25,162 nt of DNA from CAYGTK01 sp964352775 (GTDB lineage: Bacteria > Bacteroidota > Bacteroidia > Chitinophagales > CAIOSU01): assembly GCA_964352775.1 (NCBI GenBank), contig CAYGTK010000033.1, positions 1-25,162 on the forward strand, read 5' to 3'. Both the position numbers and the translations under genes were made by a program. Below the pieces are notes generated by a model. It made no database searches. It had not been told where the DNA came from and saw nothing but the letters and a program-made list of their open reading frames with translations. Shown piece after piece: positions 7,181-14,008 of this stretch; position 1 is the first letter of the stretch; each line of letters opens with the position of its first letter.

Positions 7181-8469
7181 TGTATCAACAGTTATTGAAT
7201 AAAGAAGCTAAACTGGCAGTGATCGGTTTAGGATATGTAGGACTTCCGATAGCATTGGAGTTCGCTAAGAAGATGTCCGTTATCGGATTCGACATTAACG
7301 CTGAGCGCGTAGAGATGATGAAGCGCGGAGAAGATCCTAGTCAAGAATTAGAAGCTAAAGACTTCGAAGGATGTGATATTCATTTTACTGCCGACCCAGA
7401 AGAACTTAAAGAGGCTACATTTTACATCGTAGCAGTTCCTACTCCTGTAGATGAGCATAAAGTACCAGACTTGAAGCCCGTACTTGGTGCATCAGGTATG
7501 ATAAGCAAGGTATTGAAGAAAGGAGATTACGTAGTATATGAATCTACTGTATATCCTGGCTGCACCGAAGAAGACTGTGTACCTGTATTGGAAGAAGGTT
7601 CAGGCCTTAAGTTCGTAGATGACTTCAAAGTAGGTTATTCTCCAGAACGTATTAACCCGGGTGACAAAGAACACACCCTTACTAAGATCATCAAAGTTGT
7701 ATCCGGTTGCGATGAGGAGTCATTAGATCTAGTAGCGAAAGTATATGAGGTAGTGGTAGAAGCAGGTGTACATCGTGCAGCTTCTATCAAAGTAGCTGAA
7801 GCAGCTAAGATAATAGAGAATACACAGCGCGACTTGAACATCGCCTTGATGAATGAACTATCGAAGATCTTCGATAGAATGGACATCAATACGCACGACG
7901 TACTAGCAGCAGCAGGCACTAAGTGGAACTTCTTGAAGTTTTTCCCTGGGCTAGTTGGAGGGCATTGTATTGGCGTAGACCCTTACTATTTGACCTACAA
8001 AGCGATAAGCCTTGGTTATAAGCCAGAGGTTATCTTGAGCGGTCGCCGCATTAACGATAGTATGGGCGAGTACGTAGCAAAGAATGTAGTGCAGAAATTG
8101 ATCAAGCATGGCAAGTCTATTGGCGCATCAAAAGTGTTAGTAATGGGCGCCACGTTTAAAGAGAACGTAACCGATATTCGTAATTCAAAGGTGGTTGATG
8201 TGATCAATGAATTGAAGTCATATTCTATGAACGTGGAGGTGGCTGACGCTTACGCTGATTCTGATGAGGTGAACCATGAATATGGTTTCCCATTGGTGCC
8301 GAACATCAGTAACGATTATGATGCTATTATTGTAGCCGTTAATCACGATAAATACGTTAACCTTGATGAGGAGTATTTCAAAAGCATAACTAACGGGCCA
8401 GCTTTATTGGTTGATATCAAAGGTATCTACCGAGGAAAAATAAATGAATTGGAATACTGGGGACTATAA
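7180..8469 (+). CDS. wbpO: UDP-N-acetylhexosamine 6-dehydrogenase (WbpO/TviB type)
   Basis: A nucleotide-sugar dehydrogenase of 429 residues predicted to oxidise UDP-GlcNAc or UDP-GalNAc to the uronic acid. The Rossmann motif is VIGLGYVGLPIA (14-25). It then shows VAVPTPVDEHKVPDL (85-97), ESTVYPGCTEEDC, YSPERINPGDKEH (153-165), the helix AEAAKIIENTQRDLNIALMN, and the catalytic Cys263 in GLVGGHCIGVDPYYL. The C-terminal domain has GATFKENVTDIRNS. The TKWNFLKFFPGLVGGHC region resembles the WbpO/TviB/VipA group more than Ugd. Sequence alone does not settle GlcNAc versus GalNAc. UDP-GlcNAc is needed for the wbpB-wbpE-wbpD route, and the epimerase two genes downstream allows both. It overlaps its neighbours by one base on each side. 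Confidence 0.88.
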   Translation: MYQQLLNKEAKLAVIGLGYVGLPIALEFAKKMSVIGFDINAERVEMMKRGEDPSQELEAKDFEGCDIHFTADPEELKEATFYIVAVPTPVDEHKVPDLKPVLGASGMISKVLKKGDYVVYESTVYPGCTEEDCVPVLEEGSGLKFVDDFKVGYSPERINPGDKEHTLTKIIKVVSGCDEESLDLVAKVYEVVVEAGVHRAASIKVAEAAKIIENTQRDLNIALMNELSKIFDRMDINTHDVLAAAGTKWNFLKFFPGLVGGHCIGVDPYYLTYKAISLGYKPEVILSGRRINDSMGEYVAKNVVQKLIKHGKSIGASKVLVMGATFKENVTDIRNSKVVDVINELKSYSMNVEVADAYADSDEVNHEYGFPLVPNISNDYDAIIVAVNHDKYVNLDEEYFKSITNGPALLVDIKGIYRGKINELEYWGL

Positions 8470-9530
8470 TGGGAAACTTTAAAAAACATATACTTATCAC
8501 TGGTGGCGCTGGCTTTATTGGCTCGCACGTTATCCGTTTGTTCGTGAATAAATTTCCGAACTATCGTGTTATCAACCTAGATAAGTTGACCTACGCTGGT
8601 AATTTGGAGAACTTGAAAGACGTTCAAGACAAAGAGAACTATCACTTTGTAAAGGTTGATATTACTGATGCCGAGCAGATGAATAGTGTTTTCAAAGAGT
8701 ACGGTATTACCGATGTAATTCACCTAGCAGCCGAGTCGCATGTAGATCGTTCTATTACTGGTCCTATGGATTTCGTTATGACCAATGTAGTAGGTACGGT
8801 TAACTTGCTTAATGCTGCCAGAACTATTTGGGACGATTACGAAGACAAGCTTTTCTACCACGTGTCTACCGACGAGGTATATGGCGCATTGGGCGATACG
8901 GGCTTGTTTACGGAAACTACTTCTTACGATCCGCATTCTCCTTATTCTGCATCAAAAGCTAGTTCCGATCATTTTGTGAGAGCTTACGCTGACACTTACG
9001 GGCTACCTACTATCATTTCTAATTGCTCGAACAACTACGGCGCGAATCAATTCCCTGAGAAGTTGGTGCCTTTGTTCATCAACAATATAAAGCACAACAA
9101 ACCACTACCAGTTTATGGTGATGGCTTGTATACCCGAGATTGGTTGTGGGTGAACGATCATGCTCGTGCTATCGACGTTATTTTCCACAGCAACAAGTTG
9201 GGAGAGACCTATAATATCGGTGGATTCAACGAGTGGAAGAATATAGACCTCATCAAAGTGCTATGCAAAGTGATGGATACGAAACTAGGTCGTGAAGAAG
9301 GTACTTCTGAAAAGCTTATTACCTATGTGAAAGACCGTGCTGGACACGATCGCCGATATGCTATCGATTCCACTAAGCTAAAAAACGAATTGGGCTGGGA
9401 GCCATCCCTCCAATTTGAAGAAGGCTTGGATAAAACTGTGGATTGGTACTTAAGTAATGAAGAATGGCTAGCCAATGTAACCAGCGGCGAATATCAAAAC
9501 TACTACGAAGATCAATACACCGAACGCTAG
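8469..9530 (+). CDS. rfbB: dTDP-glucose 4,6-dehydratase
   Basis: Converts dTDP-glucose to dTDP-4-keto-6-deoxyglucose, the second step of dTDP-rhamnose synthesis. It has 353 residues, the usual length. Motifs: ITGGAGFIGSHVI (10-22), NLDKLTYAGNLENL (36-49), HLAAESHVDRSI, the catalytic STDEVYG with Thr134, Asp135 and Glu136, and PYSASKASSDH with Tyr159 and Lys163. SNCSNNYGANQFPEKLVPL and YGDGLYTRDWLWV follow. The ESHVDRSI and CSNNYG signatures are specific for RmlB. It starts in a TAATG overlap with the dehydrogenase and ends one base before the epimerase ATG. rfbC and rfbD follow after one intervening gene; rfbA is not in the window. Confidence 0.95.
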   Translation: MGNFKKHILITGGAGFIGSHVIRLFVNKFPNYRVINLDKLTYAGNLENLKDVQDKENYHFVKVDITDAEQMNSVFKEYGITDVIHLAAESHVDRSITGPMDFVMTNVVGTVNLLNAARTIWDDYEDKLFYHVSTDEVYGALGDTGLFTETTSYDPHSPYSASKASSDHFVRAYADTYGLPTIISNCSNNYGANQFPEKLVPLFINNIKHNKPLPVYGDGLYTRDWLWVNDHARAIDVIFHSNKLGETYNIGGFNEWKNIDLIKVLCKVMDTKLGREEGTSEKLITYVKDRAGHDRRYAIDSTKLKNELGWEPSLQFEEGLDKTVDWYLSNEEWLANVTSGEYQNYYEDQYTER

Positions 9531-10529
9531 ATGTACGCTACCCCGCACCATAATAAAGACATAAGCCAAACTAGCTTCCTAATTACAGGAGGTGCAGGCT
9601 TTATCGGCTCACACATTGTGGAGTATCTGATGAAATTCGGGGCGGGTAAAGTACGTGTGTTAGATAATCTATTGACAGGCGATAAGGCTAATATAGAATG
9701 CTATATCGGCCAGCCTAATTTTGAGTTCATCGAAGGAGATATTCGTGACCTAGATACTTGTCGTGAAGCCTGTAAGGGGATAGATATGGTGACCAATCAG
9801 GCAGCGCTTGGTTCGGTTCCACGTTCTTTAAAAGAACCCCAAAACACCAATGCTCACAACGTAGATGGCTTTTTGAACATGATCATCGCCGCTAAGGATG
9901 AGGGTGTTAAGCGATTTGTATATGCTTCTTCATCTTCCGTTTATGGCGATAGCCCCGAGCTACCAAAAGTGGAAGAGAAGATCGGAAAACAACTTTCCCC
10001 ATATGCAGTAAGCAAGTATTCCAATGAGCTGTATGCCGATGTATTCTATAAGAATTTCGGTCTTGAAGTGTTGGGGTTACGTTACTTCAACGTATTTGGT
10101 CCACGCCAGAAGCCAGAAGGTGCTTACGCTGCGGTAATTCCATTATTCGTAAGTAAGTTGTTAAACAAAGATACCGTTTACATAGATGGTGATGGCGAAC
10201 AAACGCGCGATTTCACTTTTGTAGAAAATGCTGTTCAAGCTAACATACGCGCCTTCTTTACTGAAAATAAGGATGCTGCTAACCAAGTGTTCAATGTAGC
10301 AGTTGGAGCTAACTTCTCGGTGAATCAGATGTTCGAAGGAATTAAAGAATTGCTGGAAGTAGAACAAGATGCCGTTCATCGCGAACCAAGAAAAGGAGAT
10401 GTACGTAACTCACTAGCTGATATTTCTAAAGCAGAAAAGCTATTAGGTTATGCACCAGAGATGACATTTGAGCAAGGCTTGAAAGTAACAGTAGCTTATT
10501 TCAAAGACTTAATAGTAGCCGCCAAGTGA
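9531..10529 (+). CDS. wbpP: UDP-GlcNAc (or UDP-GlcNAcA) C4-epimerase, WbpP/TviC type
   Basis: A 332-residue SDR epimerase resembling Pseudomonas WbpP and the Vi-antigen enzyme TviC. It interconverts UDP-GlcNAc and UDP-GalNAc or their uronic acids. Signatures: LITGGAGFIGSHIVEYL (18-34), QAALGSVPRSLKEP (90-103), VDGFLNMIIAAKD (111-123), YASSSSVYGD (131-140), and catalytic Tyr158 and Lys162 in LSPYAVSKYSNELYAD. RYFNVFGPRQKPEGAYAAVIP and GDVRNSLADISKAEKLLGY follow. The ALGSVPRS motif is characteristic of the HexNAc-specific group. It abuts rfbB with no gap, splitting the rhamnose genes. Together with the upstream dehydrogenase it would make UDP-GalNAcA. Which substrate it prefers cannot be read from sequence. 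Confidence 0.9.
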   Translation: MYATPHHNKDISQTSFLITGGAGFIGSHIVEYLMKFGAGKVRVLDNLLTGDKANIECYIGQPNFEFIEGDIRDLDTCREACKGIDMVTNQAALGSVPRSLKEPQNTNAHNVDGFLNMIIAAKDEGVKRFVYASSSSVYGDSPELPKVEEKIGKQLSPYAVSKYSNELYADVFYKNFGLEVLGLRYFNVFGPRQKPEGAYAAVIPLFVSKLLNKDTVYIDGDGEQTRDFTFVENAVQANIRAFFTENKDAANQVFNVAVGANFSVNQMFEGIKELLEVEQDAVHREPRKGDVRNSLADISKAEKLLGYAPEMTFEQGLKVTVAYFKDLIVAAK

Positions 10530-11080
10530 AGGTAATTGATACAGGAATTGAAGGATTGATAGAGCTGCAGCCTCGCGTATTCGAGGATGGCAGAGGTTAC
10601 TTCTACGAAAGCTATAATAAGGGTCTATTCAACGAAATGGGCTTAGACTATAACTTCGTGCAGGATAATCAATCGATGTCTGTAAAGAACGTACTACGCG
10701 GTCTTCACTATCAATTGAACCCAATGGCACAGGCCAAATTAGTTCGTGTGTTCAAGGGAGAAGTGTTCGACGTGGCGGTAGATATTAGGGAAGGATCTCC
10801 TACTTATGGTAAATGGCACGGAGCTATCCTATCAGAAAAGAATAAACACCAACTATTGATACCTCGCGGTTTTGCTCACGGTTTTGCTGTATTGAGCGAT
10901 GAAGCAGAGTTCTTCTACAAATGCGACAACTTCTATTCTAAAGAAACAGAAGGCGGTATTCGCTTTGATGATAGTGAATTGAATGTTGAATGGCCCATTG
11001 ACTTAGATAAGGCAATAGTATCAGAGAAAGACTTGGCTTTGCCTACTTTTGCTGATTCACCAAACAACTTCACCTATTGA
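10526..11080 (+). CDS. rfbC: dTDP-4-dehydrorhamnose 3,5-epimerase
   Basis: A cupin-fold epimerase of 184 residues that inverts C3 and C5 of dTDP-4-keto-6-deoxyglucose. Motifs: FEDGRGYFYESY (19-30), VQDNQSMSVKNVLRGLHYQ (45-63) with catalytic His61, LVRVFKGEVFDVAVDIR (72-88), GKWHGAILS, LIPRGFAHGFAVLSD, and Tyr131 in FFYKCDNFYS. Full length. The start is GTG at 10526, in a GTGA overlap with the stop of the epimerase gene. This gives the expected N-terminus, and no better ATG is available. Its product is the substrate of the next gene. Confidence 0.95.
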   Translation: MKVIDTGIEGLIELQPRVFEDGRGYFYESYNKGLFNEMGLDYNFVQDNQSMSVKNVLRGLHYQLNPMAQAKLVRVFKGEVFDVAVDIREGSPTYGKWHGAILSEKNKHQLLIPRGFAHGFAVLSDEAEFFYKCDNFYSKETEGGIRFDDSELNVEWPIDLDKAIVSEKDLALPTFADSPNNFTY

Positions 11081-11943
11081 GCGGTAAGTCCACCAAAGTA
11101 CTCGTGACCGGAGCTAGCGGTCAACTCGGCAGCGAGTTAAACCAATTAGCCGCCAGTTTCCCAAATTTACAATTCACCTTCACGGATGTAGCCGAGCTGG
11201 ACATAACCAGCAAGGAGGCCGTCAATGCTATTTTTGAGAAAGAAGGTTTTGACTACTGCATCAATTGCGCGGCATACACGGCAGTAGATAAAGCAGAAAG
11301 CGAGAAGCACTTAGCTCATCAAATAAACGTAGTGGCAGTGCAGCACATAGCAGCAGCTTGCCAACGATTCGGTACACGGTTATTCCACTTCTCTACTGAT
11401 TTTGTTTTTGACGGAACCAAGAGCACCCCATTGCTGGAAACTGACCTAACTGCCCCATTATCCGTTTATGGGCAGACCAAATTGGATGGCGAGGGTGCGG
11501 CTATTTATGAGAATGATGCTATAGTATTTCGCACCTCATGGGTATATTCTGAATATGGCAATAACTTCGTGAAAACCATGCTTCGTCTAGGTAAAGAGCG
11601 CGATGGATTGAATGTCATCTACGACCAGATCGGTTCACCTACTTACGCGAACGATCTTGCCCTGCTTGTGCTGCAGATAATTGATGAAGATAAATTTCAG
11701 AAGGGCATCTATAACTACAGCAACGAAGGTGTAGCCAGTTGGTACGACTTCGCGCAAGCAGTTTTTGAATACGCGGGTGTTACCTGCAAACTGCAACCCA
11801 TAGAAACAAAAGAATACCCCACACCTGCCACCCGACCGCATTATAGTTTGCTGCACAAAGGCAAGGTGAAAGAAACATTTGGCATACAGATACCGCATTG
11901 GCGTAACAGCCTGCAAGTATGCCTAAAAAAACTAGGAGAATAA
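11077..11943 (+). CDS. rfbD: dTDP-4-dehydrorhamnose reductase
   Basis: Reduces dTDP-4-keto-rhamnose to dTDP-L-rhamnose with NAD(P)H, the last step of the pathway. It has 288 residues, normal for RmlD. Motifs: VLVTGASGQLGSEL (8-21), INCAAYTAVDKAES (62-75), FSTDFVFDG (105-113), the catalytic Tyr131 and Lys135 in YGQTKLDGE, FRTSWVYSEYGNNFVKTM and DQIGSPTYANDLA. The start is TTG at 11077 in a TTGA overlap with the rfbC stop. No ATG lies upstream of the Rossmann motif, so TTG is required for a complete protein. The end shares one base with the cysQ ATG. Confidence 0.94.
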   Translation: MSGKSTKVLVTGASGQLGSELNQLAASFPNLQFTFTDVAELDITSKEAVNAIFEKEGFDYCINCAAYTAVDKAESEKHLAHQINVVAVQHIAAACQRFGTRLFHFSTDFVFDGTKSTPLLETDLTAPLSVYGQTKLDGEGAAIYENDAIVFRTSWVYSEYGNNFVKTMLRLGKERDGLNVIYDQIGSPTYANDLALLVLQIIDEDKFQKGIYNYSNEGVASWYDFAQAVFEYAGVTCKLQPIETKEYPTPATRPHYSLLHKGKVKETFGIQIPHWRNSLQVCLKKLGE

Positions 11944-12719
11944 TGAGCGTTGATATTGATGTAAACATCTTGACCACTATAGCAGAAGATGCTGGTGAAG
12001 CGATAATGGAGATCTACAAACAAGATTTTGAAGTAGAGCATAAAGCCGACGATTCGCCGCTGACTGCTGCAGACAAGGCGGCTAACGAAGTTATTATGGA
12101 AGGCTTGTCTTCTTTCTATCCTGATGTTCCTGTTATTTCCGAAGAGAATAAAAGCATTGATTATGCTGATAGAAAAGACTGGAATACCTTTTGGTTGGTA
12201 GACCCCTTGGATGGCACTAAGGAGTTTATCAAAAAGAATGGCGAGTTTACCGTGAACATAGCTCTGATAGAAAATGGAGCTCCTGTATTTGGAGTGGTTC
12301 ATATACCTGCGCAGGGGGTCACTTTTTACGGAAAGAAAGGCGAAGGCGCTTTCAGAATTGCAGATGGTACTATTACCAAATTGGACGATAAGCCTACCCA
12401 TTACAGCGATAAACAGGAAATAAAAGTTGTAGCTAGCCGTTCACACTTATCGAAAGAAGTAGAGGAGTTTGTAGAAGAGTTAAGAGCCAAAGGCAAACAG
12501 GTAAATTTTGTAGCTGCTGGAAGTTCGCTCAAGTTCTGTTTAATAGCTGAAGGTAAGGCGGATGTGTATCCACGTTTTGGACCTACTATGGAGTGGGATA
12601 CGGGTGCGGCACATGCTGTAGCCGAAGCGGCTGGCAGAAAAGTGGTAGAAGCAGAAAGTAAAACTCCTTTGCAATACAACAAAGAGAACCTTTTAAACCC
12701 TTGGTTCATAGTTGAGTAA
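11943..12719 (+). CDS. cysQ: 3'(2'),5'-bisphosphate nucleotidase (PAP phosphatase)
   Basis: Removes the 3' phosphate of PAP (or PAPS), the by-product of sulfotransfer and of assimilatory sulfate reduction. It is a lithium-sensitive, magnesium-dependent enzyme of the inositol monophosphatase fold. With the ATG at 11943 it has 258 residues. Metal-binding motifs are ISEENKSID (65-73), the WLVDPLDGTKEF core (84-95, Asp87 and Asp90), and EWDTGAAHAVAEAAG in the C-terminal half. A longer frame opening 24 bases earlier lies inside rfbD and adds a basic, non-family N-terminus, so I rejected it. Its presence in a sugar-nucleotide operon suggests that a sulfated polysaccharide is made elsewhere; this is inference. 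Confidence 0.9.
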   Translation: MSVDIDVNILTTIAEDAGEAIMEIYKQDFEVEHKADDSPLTAADKAANEVIMEGLSSFYPDVPVISEENKSIDYADRKDWNTFWLVDPLDGTKEFIKKNGEFTVNIALIENGAPVFGVVHIPAQGVTFYGKKGEGAFRIADGTITKLDDKPTHYSDKQEIKVVASRSHLSKEVEEFVEELRAKGKQVNFVAAGSSLKFCLIAEGKADVYPRFGPTMEWDTGAAHAVAEAAGRKVVEAESKTPLQYNKENLLNPWFIVE

Positions 12720-12723
12720 ACGG

Positions 12724-13743
12724 ATGGTCAAATTTTTAGTAGTTGGTTTTGGTAATATTGGTAAGCGCCATGCATCCCTAATAGTGGAGCATCCTGACGC
12801 TGAATTGATGGGCGTAGTAGATATTGATGTTGAACGGCGAAAGGAAGCTCTTGACCTATATCCACTTAAGGTATTCGATAATATTGATGCCTTCTTTGAC
12901 AGTAAAGAACCTGCTGATGTGATCAACATTTGTACGCCGAATCACTTGCATATCCCTTACAGTTTGAAGTCGCTACAGGCTAATTACCATACCGTTTGTG
13001 AAAAACCATTCGGGCTAACCTCTTCTTCTTGTACCAAAGCTATTCTAGCTGCTCAGCAAACAGATAAAGAACTTTTCTGCGTGATGCAGAATCGCTACAG
13101 CCCACCATCGCAATGGCTGAAAGGTTTGATGAAGGAGGATACGCTAGGTAAGATATACCAAGTACAGATAAATTGCTTTTGGAATAGGGATGACCGCTAT
13201 TACGTAGAAGGTGGTTGGCGAGGCACTTTGGAAAAAGATGGGGGAGTGCTGTTTACCCAATTCAGCCATTTTGTAGATACCCTGTATTGGTTGTTTGGTG
13301 ACATCAAAAACATCAAAGCCGACTTCCATAATTTCAAGCATCGCCACAATACGGAGTTTGAAGACACAGGAAGTGTGCAATTTGATTTTGTGAAAGGTGG
13401 AACGGGTGCGTTTAATTACTCTACCTGTACTTACGAACAAAATCTAGAAAGTAGCTTAACCATTATAGCCGAAAAGGGCACGGTTAAAGTAAGCGGACAA
13501 TACATGCAAGATGTAGTTTGGTGCGAAGTAGAAGATTACGAATTTGAAGGACTTCCCCCTGGAAATCCACCCAACCAATATCCAAGTGGAGCTCAAGGCA
13601 GTGCCTCCAATCATCAATACGTGATACAGAACGTAGTAGACACCCTAAAAGGAAAAACCTTCCCCGATGTATCAGTAGAAGATGGAGCCAAAGTAGTAGA
13701 CATGATAGAACGTATCTATCGCCACCGCCCACAGTTCATTTAG
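12724..13743 (+). CDS. wbpB: UDP-N-acetyl-2-amino-2-deoxyglucuronate 3-dehydrogenase (Gfo/Idh/MocA family)
   Basis: Predicted to oxidise C3 of UDP-GlcNAcA to the 3-keto sugar that WbpE aminates. It has 339 residues. The NAD-binding motif is VVGFGNIGKRH (6-16). CTPNHLHIP (70-78) and the signature CEKPFGL (92-98) follow, then QNRYSPPSQWLKGL and the active-site segment GWRGTLEKDGGVLFTQFSHF with its His near the end. The family assignment to Gfo/Idh/MocA is certain. The WbpB/WlbA role rests on the presence of wbpE, wbpD and a UDP-HexNAc dehydrogenase in the same operon. I prefer ATG 12724, four bases after the cysQ stop, over TTG 12712 inside cysQ. Last gene of the operon. Confidence 0.85.
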   Translation: MVKFLVVGFGNIGKRHASLIVEHPDAELMGVVDIDVERRKEALDLYPLKVFDNIDAFFDSKEPADVINICTPNHLHIPYSLKSLQANYHTVCEKPFGLTSSSCTKAILAAQQTDKELFCVMQNRYSPPSQWLKGLMKEDTLGKIYQVQINCFWNRDDRYYVEGGWRGTLEKDGGVLFTQFSHFVDTLYWLFGDIKNIKADFHNFKHRHNTEFEDTGSVQFDFVKGGTGAFNYSTCTYEQNLESSLTIIAEKGTVKVSGQYMQDVVWCEVEDYEFEGLPPGNPPNQYPSGAQGSASNHQYVIQNVVDTLKGKTFPDVSVEDGAKVVDMIERIYRHRPQFI

Positions 13744-13862
13744 TCTTTTAAAATTATTGGCAGTTAGAATCACAAAGGCCGCAATCGGTTAGTAGCCATA
13801 TTACGTCGTACTCAAGAAGCTTAGCCCGCTAAAAAGCGCAGCCGAAGCCCATGCAGCCAAGC

Positions 13863-13926
13863 GCATTTTTTTAGCTTGATTTTTTGGCTTCGTTTTTCAT
13901 CAAGGAAAAAGGAAGAAAGACAGCGT
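13863..13926 (+). repeat. dispersed repeat, copy A
   Basis: About 64 bases that recur, inverted, at 22995-23057 with a few substitutions and one single-base indel. It begins GCATTTTTTTAGCTTGAT, contains TTTTGGCTTCG and ATCAAGG, and ends in GACAGCGT. CTTGAT (13875-13880) and ATCAAG (13899-13904) can pair, with T-rich and A-rich flanks that partly extend the stem. It lies between the convergent genes wbpB and hmgA, so it may act as a terminator. It was found by eye; genome copy number is unknown. Confidence 0.75.
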
Positions 13927-14008
13927 AACTTAAGTAAAGCAGCGAATCTACCCTACTCGTAATAATTTTGAATTACACAGCACTAAAAGGAACCCAGTTA
14001 AACAAGCC

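Noticed and set aside
11919..11942. Eight-codon N-terminal extension of cysQ
   Set aside because: It lies inside rfbD, adds a basic tail (PKKTRRI) unlike the family, and a TAATG start at 11943 fits the operon's junction style.
12712..12723. TTG start of wbpB inside cysQ
   Set aside because: ATG at 12724 gives MVKFLVVGFG, the usual N-terminus of the family. The TTG is still possible but less likely.
13863..13926. Repeat copy A as an ordinary intrinsic terminator
   Set aside because: The stem is short with an 18-base loop, unlike the perfect hairpin at 19431. A terminator role is only a possibility.
13744..14008. Degraded gene between wbpB and hmgA
   Set aside because: No frame of useful length or recognisable peptide. 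The sequence is a spacer holding repeat copy A.
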